Positions 16,470 through 25,600 of a stretch of 64,000 nt of DNA are shown in pieces. A program made the translations under genes and the position numbers. The notes below the pieces were generated by a model. The model was not told the DNA's origin and made no database searches. It was given only the letters and a program-made list of their open reading frames with translations. This DNA comes from Metabacillus flavus (GTDB lineage Bacteria; Bacillota; Bacilli; Bacillales; Bacillaceae), in NCBI RefSeq assembly GCF_018283675.1, contig NZ_JAGVRK010000001.1, positions 1,550,001 to 1,614,000 on the forward strand, given 5' to 3'. The number at the start of each line of letters is the position of its first letter. The first letter of the stretch is position 1.

Positions 16470-17438
16470 ATGAAACTAGGCGTATTCACTGTTTTATTTT
16501 CCGATATGGAATTCGAGCAAATGCTTGATACCGTTCAAGCAGCTGGTCTGCATGCGGTCGAAATCGGTACTGGCTGCTATCCGGGAAATGCTCACTGCAA
16601 TTTGGATGAGCTTTTGTCCAGCGAAGAAGCAAGAAAGCAGTATAAAGAAAAAGTAGATAGCCGCGGACTGAGCATCAGTGCTTTCAGCTGCCACGGCAAT
16701 CCGATTTCTCCTGACCGTGCTTTCGCAGCAGAATCGGATGAAACCCTTCGAAAAACAATCAAGCTTGCTTCTCTTCTCGAGGTCCCGGTTGTGAACTGCT
16801 TTTCCGGAACTGCAGGTGAATCCGAAGACGCAAAATACCCGAACTGGCCCGTTACTCCATGGCCAAATGAATATGGAGATGTTTTGACTTGGCAGTGGGA
16901 AAATAAGCTTGTTCCTTATTGGAAAGAGGTTGGGGAACTGGCTAAAGAGCATAATGTGAAAATTGGTCTTGAGCTTCATGGCGGCTTCCTGGTTCATACA
17001 CCTTACACACTGCTCAAGCTTCGTGAAAAAACATGTGATGCGATTGGCGCAAACCTGGATCCAAGCCATCTGTGGTGGCAGGGAATTGATCCTGTAGCAG
17101 CGATTAAAATTCTTGCTAAAGAGAACGCCATTCACCATTTCCATGCAAAAGACACTCATATTGACCCGGAAAATGTCAACATGTACGGCTTAACTGACAT
17201 GCAGCCTTACGGTGAAGTCCGTTCAAGAGCCTGGTCATTCCGTTCTGTCGGGTGCGGCCATAGCAATGATGAATGGGGCCGCATGATCAGCACACTGGTC
17301 ACATACGGATATGATTACGTTGTCAGCATCGAACACGAAGACCCGATCATGAGTATCCAAGAAGGCTTCAAACGTGCCGTAACCAATCTCCAATCTGTAC
17401 TAATTGAAGAAAAACCTGCTGATATGTGGTGGGTATAA
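16470..17438 (+). CDS. TIM-barrel sugar phosphate isomerase/epimerase family protein
   Basis: The ATG at 16470 follows AAAAGGAGTGGGAGAC; a GTG at 16461 is too close to that site. The protein has the AP_endonuc_2 fold: GVFTVLFSDMEFEQML, HAVEIGTG, SAFSCHGNP, a metal-ligand Glu in GLELHGGFLVH, NLDPSHLWWQGIDP, HFHAKDT and the late YVVSIEHEDP. Divalent-metal ligands Glu, Asp, His, Glu are all present. It ends the LacI-controlled unit and is followed by a strong terminator. Confidence 0.88.
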   Translation: MKLGVFTVLFSDMEFEQMLDTVQAAGLHAVEIGTGCYPGNAHCNLDELLSSEEARKQYKEKVDSRGLSISAFSCHGNPISPDRAFAAESDETLRKTIKLASLLEVPVVNCFSGTAGESEDAKYPNWPVTPWPNEYGDVLTWQWENKLVPYWKEVGELAKEHNVKIGLELHGGFLVHTPYTLLKLREKTCDAIGANLDPSHLWWQGIDPVAAIKILAKENAIHHFHAKDTHIDPENVNMYGLTDMQPYGEVRSRAWSFRSVGCGHSNDEWGRMISTLVTYGYDYVVSIEHEDPIMSIQEGFKRAVTNLQSVLIEEKPADMWWV

Positions 17439-17444
17439 TAACAG

Positions 17445-17480
17445 AAAGGACAGCCCTGCCAATGGGAGCTGTCCTTTTTT
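17445..17480. terminator. Strong terminator, probably bidirectional
   Basis: AAAGGACAGC pairs with GCTGTCCTTT across a 13-nt loop and is followed by T6. It also lies downstream of the leftward gene at 17571. Confidence 0.85.
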
Positions 17481-17570
17481 ACAGGCGGAAATGTCATCTG
17501 GGTGTTCAAAATTAAAAATTTAAGCTGGATGTTTCTCAGCATAACCTGAAATACCTTATCAAAATAAAGC

Positions 17571-18383
17571 TTACTCCGCCATTTGACTTCCAGGTTCACT
17601 CTTCTTCGATTGCGTCCGCCACTCCAGTATCTTCACTAAATTGATGACATGCAGGGTGTCTATTTCCATGATTGAATTTTCTCTGGCTGAGAGGATAAGC
17701 AGATACGAGTAGTGTCCGTATATGGGGATGACGGCCACCGTTTCTTCATTAAATGAATGGACCCGGGCCTGTTTCAGCTGATCTGAAACGTGCTGTTTAT
17801 CGTTGATGGAAATATTAAAAATGGTTTCCAGACGTCCCAGCACCTGGTGAATGCTTTGGGTAAAATGATAATCATCATCCCCGCCCAGATAATAAAGTTT
17901 TACATGAAAATCAAACTGATCCGTGTAAATTTCCACGTATGCGGTTACGGATTTCTCATATTCTTCAAAGCTTTGCAGTGAAGATTCCTTTGGCATCAAG
18001 TCCTCTTCCTCCTGTATAATGAGCGAAAACGCAGTTGATTTTTTCCTCATATATTCCAGAGTCCGCTCGTTATGCTGGATGGTCTGTTCAATCCATTCAC
18101 TATGCTTGAACTCAGCCGAACCGATCTTTTGGATATTGGGAGTTTGAAAAATGCTAAGATCAATAAAGACAGCAGCGGCTGCCAGCTGAAGAATAAGAGG
18201 CCAATCCTGAAATGAAAGAACATTATAAAAAAAACACCCTGAAAGAAACACCAAAAATAATGCGTACAGCCATTTTCTTAAAGCCTGCAGCAGGGAAGAG
18301 TAGACAGTTTTGTTTATCATATAAAGTACGATGGCGGCGGCAGAATAGATGACCATAATTAGAAACAGCCACTGTACGTACAT
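17571..18383 (-). CDS. SpoIISA-like membrane toxin homologue, orphan
   Basis: The start is the ATG at 18381-18383, 7 nt after AAGGGGG. Residues ~1-85 contain three predicted membrane helices. They align with the SpoIISA encoded at 58129-58851: LRKWLYALFL against IRKTWYLLFL, then F-DW and a late VF-D--IF. The cytosolic part (~90-270) ends with a GAF-like half (VAVIPIYGHYSYLLILSA against ALIPIEIQGVTFVLKIKA). B. subtilis SpoIISA is a three-helix membrane toxin neutralised by SpoIISB. No SpoIISB-like gene is found beside this copy, so it may be a sensor-like relative or an unpaired toxin. Confidence 0.65.
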   Translation of the reverse strand: MYVQWLFLIMVIYSAAAIVLYMINKTVYSSLLQALRKWLYALFLVFLSGCFFYNVLSFQDWPLILQLAAAAVFIDLSIFQTPNIQKIGSAEFKHSEWIEQTIQHNERTLEYMRKKSTAFSLIIQEEEDLMPKESSLQSFEEYEKSVTAYVEIYTDQFDFHVKLYYLGGDDDYHFTQSIHQVLGRLETIFNISINDKQHVSDQLKQARVHSFNEETVAVIPIYGHYSYLLILSARENSIMEIDTLHVINLVKILEWRTQSKKSEPGSQMAE

Positions 18384-18454
18384 ACACATACCCCCTTCTA
18401 ACCATATTTATTGGACGAAGGGCAGAAAGATGATAGAGAAAGGGCGAAAAGGCC

Positions 18455-19216
18455 ATGCATTTTGTAGAACGTCATGAAAAAATCATTCAAACCCTTGAAA
18501 AAGAGAAAATAGTGAAGGTAACAGAACTGAGCATCAGCCTGAACGTAACGGAAAAAACCGTCCGGCAGGATCTCATTGTGCTTGAGAATAAAGGATTGCT
18601 CAAACGTATTTACGGGGGAGCTATTTTACCTGAAAGTACAGGGATGCTGCCTGTCGAGAAAAGGCAGGCTAGCTTCCTGCATGAAAAAAAGCAGGCAGCT
18701 AAAGCAGCAGCTGAAAGGATAGAAGAAGAGGATACTGTTTTTTTGGATGGGGGGAGCACGATGCTTGAGCTTGCCAAGCTCCTTATTCACCGCAAAATAA
18801 CGGTCATAACAAACGATATTAAAATTGCGCACACTCTATTAGGAGCAGAAAAAGTTCAGCTGATCATGCCGGGGGGAGGAAGAATTCCGGCTTCATCCGG
18901 CTTATACGGTCCCATTGCTCAGGAAGCACTTCAAAAAATGAAAGTGAAAAAACTCTTTCTTGGAACGACAGCGGCAGATTTTGTGAACGGTCTCACTGTG
19001 TTCAGCCACTTTCAGGCTGAATATAAAAAAACCATCATCTCCATGGCAGATCACGTGACGCTCGTAACGGATCATACAAAATTTGGACAAACGGCTCTTA
19101 TTCAATATGCCGGTTTTCAGGACATTGATGAAGTGGTAACGAATGCAGATTTAACAGAGCGCTGGAAAAAGGAATTGGAAAAACGGGGAATATCGGTCAC
19201 TTATGCTGTTGGCTAA
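18455..19216 (+). CDS. DeoR family transcriptional regulator (uronate cluster)
   Basis: An AAAAGG-like site precedes the ATG. Residues ~5-57 hold the DeoR winged helix-turn-helix (RHEKIIQTLEKEKIVKVTELS, ending LKRIYGGAI). Residues ~75-230 form the ribose-5-phosphate-isomerase-like sensor domain with the conserved DGGSTMLELAKLL, TNDIKIA and TDHTKFGQTAL. The effector should be a phosphorylated sugar or sugar acid such as 2-keto-3-deoxygluconate phosphate. It stands directly ahead of kduD-kduI-GH88-lyase and most likely controls them. Confidence 0.9.
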   Translation: MHFVERHEKIIQTLEKEKIVKVTELSISLNVTEKTVRQDLIVLENKGLLKRIYGGAILPESTGMLPVEKRQASFLHEKKQAAKAAAERIEEEDTVFLDGGSTMLELAKLLIHRKITVITNDIKIAHTLLGAEKVQLIMPGGGRIPASSGLYGPIAQEALQKMKVKKLFLGTTAADFVNGLTVFSHFQAEYKKTIISMADHVTLVTDHTKFGQTALIQYAGFQDIDEVVTNADLTERWKKELEKRGISVTYAVG

Positions 19217-19417
19217 GCTAGAGGAATCCCGGGAAATCAGGGATTCAATTAAAAGCAGGATTAATACAATCAACAGCACCCTTAATGGAACCGAAATCTC
19301 CGGTAATTCAATAATTCTCTCAAATTCGCTTGCTCGATTTATAATTTTATCTAAAATCTCAAAAACTTCCAAAACCTACTATCCCTATTTTTCCCAGTGT
19401 GCTAAACTAATGAAAAC

Positions 19418-19446
19418 GAACATAAAGATACAAATATGAACACGAA
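19418..19446 (+). promoter_or_regulatory. Possible DeoR operator before kduD
   Basis: CGAACATAAA (19418-19427) and TGAACACGAA (19437-19446) are similar repeats one to two helical turns apart, just upstream of the kduD ribosome site. CGAAC-type repeats are common in DeoR-family operators. A TGC-TAAACT extended -10 lies at 19400-19408. Confidence 0.35.
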
Positions 19447-19466
19447 TGGGAAGTGGAGGGATTTTT

Positions 19467-20219
19467 TTGTCACAATTTTCGCTTCATGGAAAGGTGGCTC
19501 TTGTGACAGGGGCAAGCCGCGGTCTTGGCAGGGGAATGGCTCTTGGATTGGCGGAAGCAGGTGCCGATATAATCGGCGCAGGGATCAGCGATATGTCCAA
19601 TGTGCAAGAAGAGATTGAGAGTTTGGGAAGATCATTTTTGGGAATTAAAGCGGATTTTTCAGAAGAAAATCAGCGAACCAATTTGATTAAGGATGCTATT
19701 CGGGAAAACGGGAGAATTGACATTCTTGTCAATAATTCCGGCATAATCCGGCGTGCCCCTGCAGTTGATTACTCAATGGAGGACTGGAGAGCGGTCATCA
19801 ATTTGAACATGGATGCGGTGTTTCAGCTGTGCTCAGAAGCAGGGCGGCATATGCTGGAGCGGGGTTCAGGGAAAATCATTAATATTGCCTCTATGCTTTC
19901 CTTTCAGGGCGGGATCCGTGTACCTGCTTATACAGCAAGCAAGCATGCGGTAGCAGGGTTGACCAAAGCACTCTCAAACGAGTGGGCAGGAAAGGGAATC
20001 TGCGTAAATGCGATTGCCCCGGGTTATATGGAAACAGACAATACAGAAGCACTTAGGCAGGATGAGGAGCGCAGCGCTTTTATCCAATCAAGAATTCCGG
20101 CAGGAAGATGGGGTTTGCCTGAAGATTTAAAGGGGCCGGCTGTTTTTCTGGCATCGGATGCATCCAATTATGTAAGCGGTCACATACTTGCGGTTGACGG
20201 TGGATGGCTTAACTTTTAA
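19467..20219 (+). CDS. kduD: 2-dehydro-3-deoxy-D-gluconate 5-dehydrogenase
   Basis: I take TTG 19467 as start, 6 nt after GGAGGG. The product begins SQFSLHGKVALVTGASRGLGRGMALGLAEAGADI-like, which is the KduD version of the SDR NAD-binding motif. The catalytic Ser and YxxxK are in IASML and YTASKHAVAG, then APGYMETDNT. It interconverts 2,5-diketo-3-deoxygluconate and 2-keto-3-deoxygluconate, the step after KduI, encoded next. No kdgK or kdgA is visible in the window. Confidence 0.88.
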   Translation: MSQFSLHGKVALVTGASRGLGRGMALGLAEAGADIIGAGISDMSNVQEEIESLGRSFLGIKADFSEENQRTNLIKDAIRENGRIDILVNNSGIIRRAPAVDYSMEDWRAVINLNMDAVFQLCSEAGRHMLERGSGKIINIASMLSFQGGIRVPAYTASKHAVAGLTKALSNEWAGKGICVNAIAPGYMETDNTEALRQDEERSAFIQSRIPAGRWGLPEDLKGPAVFLASDASNYVSGHILAVDGGWLNF

Positions 20220-20238
20220 AAAGCAGGGAGAGGAAAAA

Positions 20239-21066
20239 ATGGAAACGAGACATTGTGCAAGCAAGGAAGAAACGATAAGGTATACGACGGAAGAGCTAAG
20301 AAATGCTTTTTTAATTGAGTCGCTGTTTGAAAACGATCAGCTGAAGCTCACATATACCCATGAAGACAGGATGCTGATTGGCGGAGCTGTGCCTGTGAGG
20401 GAGCCTTTGACTCTGATTGAGCCTGATATTAAGACAAAGGCATTTTTTGAAAGAAGAGAGGCCGGAATCATTAACATCGGCGGACCGGGTTCCATTAAAG
20501 TGGATGGAGAAGAATATCATCTAGATCAAAAAGACTGTCTTTATGTGGGGCTCGGAAAAAATGAAGTGGTGCTCTCAAGTGAAGATCAGAAGAATCCTGC
20601 CCGTTTTTATATTTTATCTGCCCTGGCGCATCAAGAATATCCGACGGTTAAAATTGGGATCAATGAAGCAGCTCCTGTCCATTTGGGTGATGAAAAAAAC
20701 TCCAATAAACGGACGATCTACAAGTATATTCATGCGGAAGGCGTGCAAAGCTCGCAGCTGATGATGGGAATGACGCTCCTTGCACCGAATTGCATGTGGA
20801 ATACAATGCCTGCACATATCCACGATCGCCGCTCCGAAGTATATTTATATTTTGATATGGAACCGGACACCCGCGTTTTTCACTTTATGGGCGAGCCATC
20901 TGAAACAAGACATTTAGTAGTGAAAAATGAGCAGTCTGTTATTTCTCCAAGCTGGTCAATTCATTCAGGAATCGGCACGAGCAATTACACATTTATTTGG
21001 GCAATGGCTGGTGAAAATTATACATTTGATGACATGGAACAGGTCAAGATGAGTGATTTGCGATAG
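20239..21066 (+). CDS. kduI: 4-deoxy-L-threo-5-hexosulose-uronate ketol-isomerase
   Basis: GGGAGAGG precedes ATG 20239. The double cupin protein (275 aa) shows the metal site in NTMPAHIHDRRSEVYLYFDM (two His and a Glu) with a further His in the SWSIHSGIGTSNYTFIWAMAGEN region, all characteristic of KduI. It isomerises the unsaturated monomer released from uronate oligosaccharides by the GH88 enzyme encoded next, yielding the substrate of KduD. Gene order kduD-kduI-GH88 supports a pathway for lyase products. Confidence 0.92.
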   Translation: METRHCASKEETIRYTTEELRNAFLIESLFENDQLKLTYTHEDRMLIGGAVPVREPLTLIEPDIKTKAFFERREAGIINIGGPGSIKVDGEEYHLDQKDCLYVGLGKNEVVLSSEDQKNPARFYILSALAHQEYPTVKIGINEAAPVHLGDEKNSNKRTIYKYIHAEGVQSSQLMMGMTLLAPNCMWNTMPAHIHDRRSEVYLYFDMEPDTRVFHFMGEPSETRHLVVKNEQSVISPSWSIHSGIGTSNYTFIWAMAGENYTFDDMEQVKMSDLR

Positions 21067-21080
21067 GGGGGAACTAATTC

Positions 21081-22289
21081 GTGAGTGTGGTCAATGAAGG
21101 AATAAAAATAAACCGGTACAAAGCTTTAGATGTTTCACCTGATTTCGTTGATAAGGCTTTGGAACATGCTTTAGAAAAAATCAGTGCTAACCTTGAGCCG
21201 TTTACTTATATTTTCCCTGATGACACGACAATCGAGGGCCTGTATTACGCACGCAAGCCTGAAAAAACCGGCCAGACTAGAGGAGGGAACCATGGCTGGA
21301 CTACGAGCTTCTGGACAGGGATGATCTGGCTTGCCTATGAAATAACCGGGGATAAGAAGTACCGGAAAGCAGCTGAAGTTCATGTTGAAAGTTTTTATGA
21401 CCGAATCGTTAATAAATCTGACTGCGGCCATCATGACCTGGGGTTTCTGTATACTCTTTCCTGTGTAAGCGGGTATAAGCTAACTGGAAATGAAACGGCG
21501 AAGAAGGCCGCTCTATTGGCCGCCGACCACTTAATGACGCGTTATTTTGAAAATGCAGGTATTATCCAGGCATGGGGAGACTTGAATGATCCAAAACAAA
21601 GGGGCCGGATTATTATTGATTGTCTCATGAATCTGCCCTTGCTTTATTGGGCGGCAGAGGTTACGGGAGAGGCTCGTTACAAAGCGGCTGCGGAAAAGCA
21701 TGCACAGAATGCTTATAAGTGGATTGTAAGGGAAGATGCATCTACGTACCACACCTATTTCTTTGATCCTGAGACAGGAGAAGCGAAATACGGAAAAACA
21801 CATCAGGGGTACCGGGATGATTCCTGCTGGGCCCGGGGGCAGGCTTGGGGAATTTATGGGTTTCCGTTAAGCTTTATCTATACAAAAAATCCTGAATTCC
21901 TGGAAATGACCGAAAAGCTTGCCCACTATTTTTTGAACCGGACACCGGCTGACGGTATTGTATATTGGGACCTTGCCTTTACAGATGGAAGCGGTGAGGA
22001 AAAGGACAGCTCATCAACGGCCATCGCTGCCTGCGGACTGGATGAACTTGCGAAGCATACAGGGAATCAGGAACTGAGAAGCTATTATAGTCAGGCTGCT
22101 TCCGTGATGCTGAGAGATTTATATGCAGGCTATTCAACGAAGAACCATCCGGAGTCAAATGCACTCTTATTGCATGGAGTATATGCAAAACCTGAGCATC
22201 TTGGAGTGGATGAAGGCAACTTGTGGGGCGACTATTATTATATGGAAGGCCTCGTCCGCCTGAAAAAAAACTGGAACTTGTATTGGTAA
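21081..22289 (+). CDS. Unsaturated glucuronyl hydrolase, GH88
   Basis: GTG start behind GGGGGAACT. The 402-residue (alpha/alpha)6-barrel protein shows GH88 landmarks: GGNHGWTTSFWTGMIWLAYE, the catalytic Asp of HDLGFLY, the second Asp of DCLMNLPLLYWA, and GYRDDSCWARGQAW with SSSTAIAACGLDEL. GH88 enzymes remove the 4,5-unsaturated uronic acid from disaccharides formed by chondroitin, hyaluronan or heparin lyases. No signal peptide is present, so it works in the cytoplasm on imported oligosaccharides. Confidence 0.92.
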   Translation: MSVVNEGIKINRYKALDVSPDFVDKALEHALEKISANLEPFTYIFPDDTTIEGLYYARKPEKTGQTRGGNHGWTTSFWTGMIWLAYEITGDKKYRKAAEVHVESFYDRIVNKSDCGHHDLGFLYTLSCVSGYKLTGNETAKKAALLAADHLMTRYFENAGIIQAWGDLNDPKQRGRIIIDCLMNLPLLYWAAEVTGEARYKAAAEKHAQNAYKWIVREDASTYHTYFFDPETGEAKYGKTHQGYRDDSCWARGQAWGIYGFPLSFIYTKNPEFLEMTEKLAHYFLNRTPADGIVYWDLAFTDGSGEEKDSSSTAIAACGLDELAKHTGNQELRSYYSQAASVMLRDLYAGYSTKNHPESNALLLHGVYAKPEHLGVDEGNLWGDYYYMEGLVRLKKNWNLYW

Positions 22290-22290
22290 G

Positions 22291-22317
22291 AGCAGCTGCC
22301 TGACAGCTGCTTCTTTT
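22291..22317 (+). terminator. Terminator after GH88 gene
   Basis: AGCAGCTG-CCTGA-CAGCTGCT hairpin followed by TCTTTT. It separates the kdu/GH88 unit from the secreted lyase gene, which therefore probably has its own promoter. Confidence 0.75.
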
Positions 22318-22325
22318 AAAATAGG

Positions 22326-22501
22326 CTGTGTTAAAGCATTATGTTGATTTATTAACACCTGTTGATTGGAGCGGAAGGCGTGAGACTGCGGGAGCAGCGG
22401 GACAGGTGAGACCCCGCAGTGGCGAAGCCAGGAGGAGGCTCACCGCCCGCCCAAGGATAAGCGAATGCCTGCATCGGAAATCAACAGCTAAGTTTAACAG
22501 A
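22326..22501. repeat. Bacillus-type GC-rich interspersed repeat, copy 1
   Basis: A non-coding element bounded by GTTAAA...TTTAAC with an inner perfect 9-bp inverted repeat CTGTTGATT (22359-22367) and AATCAACAG (22479-22487). Inside are GGAGCGGAAGGCG, GGTGAGACCCCGC, GAGGAGGCTCACCGCCCGC. The same modules recur at 41765, 51911 and, as an end fragment, 40433. It looks like a non-autonomous, palindromic intergenic repeat. A frame running through it is an artefact. Confidence 0.75.
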
Positions 22502-22518
22502 GCATTAAAAAAAGAGAA

Positions 22519-22533
22519 ATGGAAGCGCTTAAA
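22519..22533 (+). promoter_or_regulatory. Possible cre site before the lyase gene
   Basis: ATGGAAGCGCTTAAA fits the cre pattern except for one position near the right end. It is ~90 bp upstream of the lyase start, suggesting glucose repression. Confidence 0.45.
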
Positions 22534-22623
22534 AATACGGTTTGGCTCATTTTCATGGAAATGGTTTCACTTGCTTCCTGCCAGTATAAGAGCATGTGAG
22601 CGGGCTTTAACCGGGGGAAATGG

Positions 22624-25600
22624 ATGGTAATCAAGAGGGGAATAATGATTTTACTGTCTTTGATGCTATTGATGCTGAGTTGTCCTTACTATGCAAAAGC
22701 TGATGATCCGCCTGCTGAAGAAAATAGAGAAGAAGAGCAGCTTGTCATTCAGGACTTTGAGGCTATAACCGAATGGAAGGGGCTGGTGGAGGAAACGGAA
22801 ACCATTCATGAAGGCAGTTATGCCGGAAAATGGATGATCACGGATAGAAACAGCGGAAATATGACAAAAGCCATTGAGACAAATTCCATTCCTAATGACT
22901 GGTCCTCCTATAATTCTTTAAATCTTTGGATCCACTCCGAAAAAGCAACAAACGATCGAATCTACGTAGTACTCTACTCAGATAATTCTGCTACCGCACA
23001 GCTTGACTACTATATCACCTCTATTCAAATTACATGGCAGGGATGGCAGAAAGTCAGGCTGCCCTACTATTCCTTCCGGGCAGGATATACGCCAGCCGGT
23101 TTTAATAAAATTGATCAGCTTAGACTCCATGCTTCCTGGTACGGGGAAACCCCTAATCCAGACACCCGTTTAATCCTGGATCAAATGACACTGGACTATA
23201 CAAAAGAATCTGATATTCTGCCAATAGACGGTTTTGAAGATTCGAAGAAATGGACATCGATTACTGAGAACAGCAAATACGTGAAAGAGGGACTTTTCAG
23301 CGGTAAATGGGATCAGATGCCCTCAAAAAAAGCGGTTCAGTCTACAGCCATCCCAAAGGACTGGTCGCGCTATGACAAGCTTGATTTTTGGATGTATTCT
23401 GAAAAAGCAACCGGCACCATGATTTATCCAATATTGGACTCGGATGATCCGGCTACAGAAGGATTTGATTATTTTCTTACAGGCCTGAAAATTGACTGGA
23501 CAGGATGGAAGCTGGTTTCCATCAATTTAAAAGACTTTACTCCATCCAGACAGCCGCTTGGGCTTCATACAGTGAAAAAACTGACATTTCACTCCTACTG
23601 GTACAGCGATCAGACGCCGGATCCGGAGACAGTTGTATATTTTGATGATATGAAGCTTGTAAGAGAATCGTTTCAGGTTTCTCCTAAAATCATCGCAAAA
23701 GAAGGGGTTCCCGGAACAGAACAAACGTATTTCGTGACACTATTAAATAAAGCTGATGAGACGGACCATTTTGATGTCAGTATACCTGAAGAGTTTTCTA
23801 ATGATGTTACTGTAAGTGAGAAATCCGGGGAGCTGCAGCCGGGAAAATCCAAAATTCTGGCCGTTCAATGGAAATGGCCTAAGGAAACACAGGCAGGAGA
23901 GGAACAGACCATGACAATATCGATATTGTCCCGGTTAAAGCTTGGGGCAAGCTTTCAAGTAAAGCTGAAATGGAAGCCGGTTCAGTGGAAGGCAGTCAGC
24001 CATTCAAGGCCGAAATCTTTTATAAATGCTAATGAGCTATCAGAAGCGAAGAGAAGGACGGCCGAAGAACCGTGGGCCGCAGATTACTATAAAAAATTGA
24101 TCAAGTCCGCCGATCAGCTTCTCCTATCGAACCTGGATGTTCTGGACCAGGCAGGAGGCCATGGAATGTGGTTCCTGTGTGATGACAGCTCGCCCCTTCA
24201 ATATGACCCGGCGAGTCCCAATAAACACTACTGTCCTTCAGAAGATAAATATTATACAGGGGATTCTTATGATGCAGGCTGGCGTTATTACCGCCACAAT
24301 GAAGTCATCAAAGCAGCCCGCACGCTGGCGTCAGCGTACAAACTGAGCAGTGATATGAGGTATGGCAGAAAAGCCGCAGATCTGCTAATCAATTACGCAA
24401 ACTATTATCCGAATTATGCAAAGCAGGCAAGGGGAGGAAGGCTTTTTTGGCAAACTCTTGATGAATCGGTAAGCATGGTCGACCTCGCTTACACGTATGA
24501 TCTGCTTTATGACAGCGGATTATTTTCAGATCGGGATAAAGCGAATATCGAGTTGAATATGCTCCGTCCATCAGCTGTTGCCATCAGTGAATATGATATG
24601 GGACGATCCAACTGGCAGGCGTGGCATAATGCTGCTGTAGGCATGGTCGGATTTGTTCTTGGAGACCGGGAGTACATGGAATTTGCCATCAACGGGGAAC
24701 ATGGATTTCATTATTTGATGAAGGAGAGTGTTCTTTCGGACGGATTTTGGTGGGAAGGGTCCATGGCCTATCATTTGTATGCATTGAGGGCCCTGCAGCA
24801 TCTGGCAGATGGGGCTAAAAACTGGGGATATGATTTATATAGCAGTCCTGAACTTAAAAAAATGTATGAAGTTCCTTTAGATTATGCGTACCCGAATTTT
24901 GGCCTCCCTTTTAATAATGATGGCGGAATATATGGAAGCTCGCTGATGGATCCGGTCACAAAAAAAGGGAATTTTGATTATGAACCGGCATATTCAGCAT
25001 ACAAGACTCCTAGTTTTGCCTGGCTGCTGGATACGAAATACAAGCAAATCCCTCGTGAAGGAGAATATGCGCTTTTTAAAGGCCTCCCAGTCATTCCGGA
25101 CAATGGTTCTTATGAATGGAAGAGCAGGAATTTCGAAGGGGCAGGCCAAAGCTTACTGCGGACCGGCAGCGTGTATGCCCTCATGGACTATGGTCCTTAT
25201 GGAGGGTCACACGGGCACCCTGATAAGCTCCATATTGATTTGTTTGCAGAAGGAGAAGCATTTGCGCCTGATTTTGGAACCCCAAGCTATGGCCATGTCC
25301 TTTATACAGGCTGGTATAAGCAAACAGTCAGCCATAATACACTGACTGTGGATGGAACCTCACAGAGAGCAGCAGAGGGGAAGCTTGAACATTTTGCATT
25401 AGGCAAGAGTTTGCAGGTGATGAAGGCTGAAGGCGGTGAAGCATACCCTGGTGTGGAAGTGAAAAGAACGGTATTGATGTGGGACCGCTATGCAGTGGAC
25501 TGGATGGAAGCGTCAAGTCCTGGTGCAATCAGGCAATATGATTGGGTGTTCCACGGTCTTGGTGATTTCTCATCCAATCTGAATCTCTCGGAACGTCATT

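Noticed and set aside
17445-17570. Possible SpoIISB-like gene downstream of the orphan SpoIISA homologue
   Set aside because: The only short frame (beginning LRNIQLKFLIL) runs through the bidirectional terminator, has no ribosome site and no antitoxin pattern.
22328-22630. A 100-codon Arg-rich forward frame
   Set aside because: It is a translation of the GC-rich interspersed repeat, lacks a ribosome site and runs into the lyase start.
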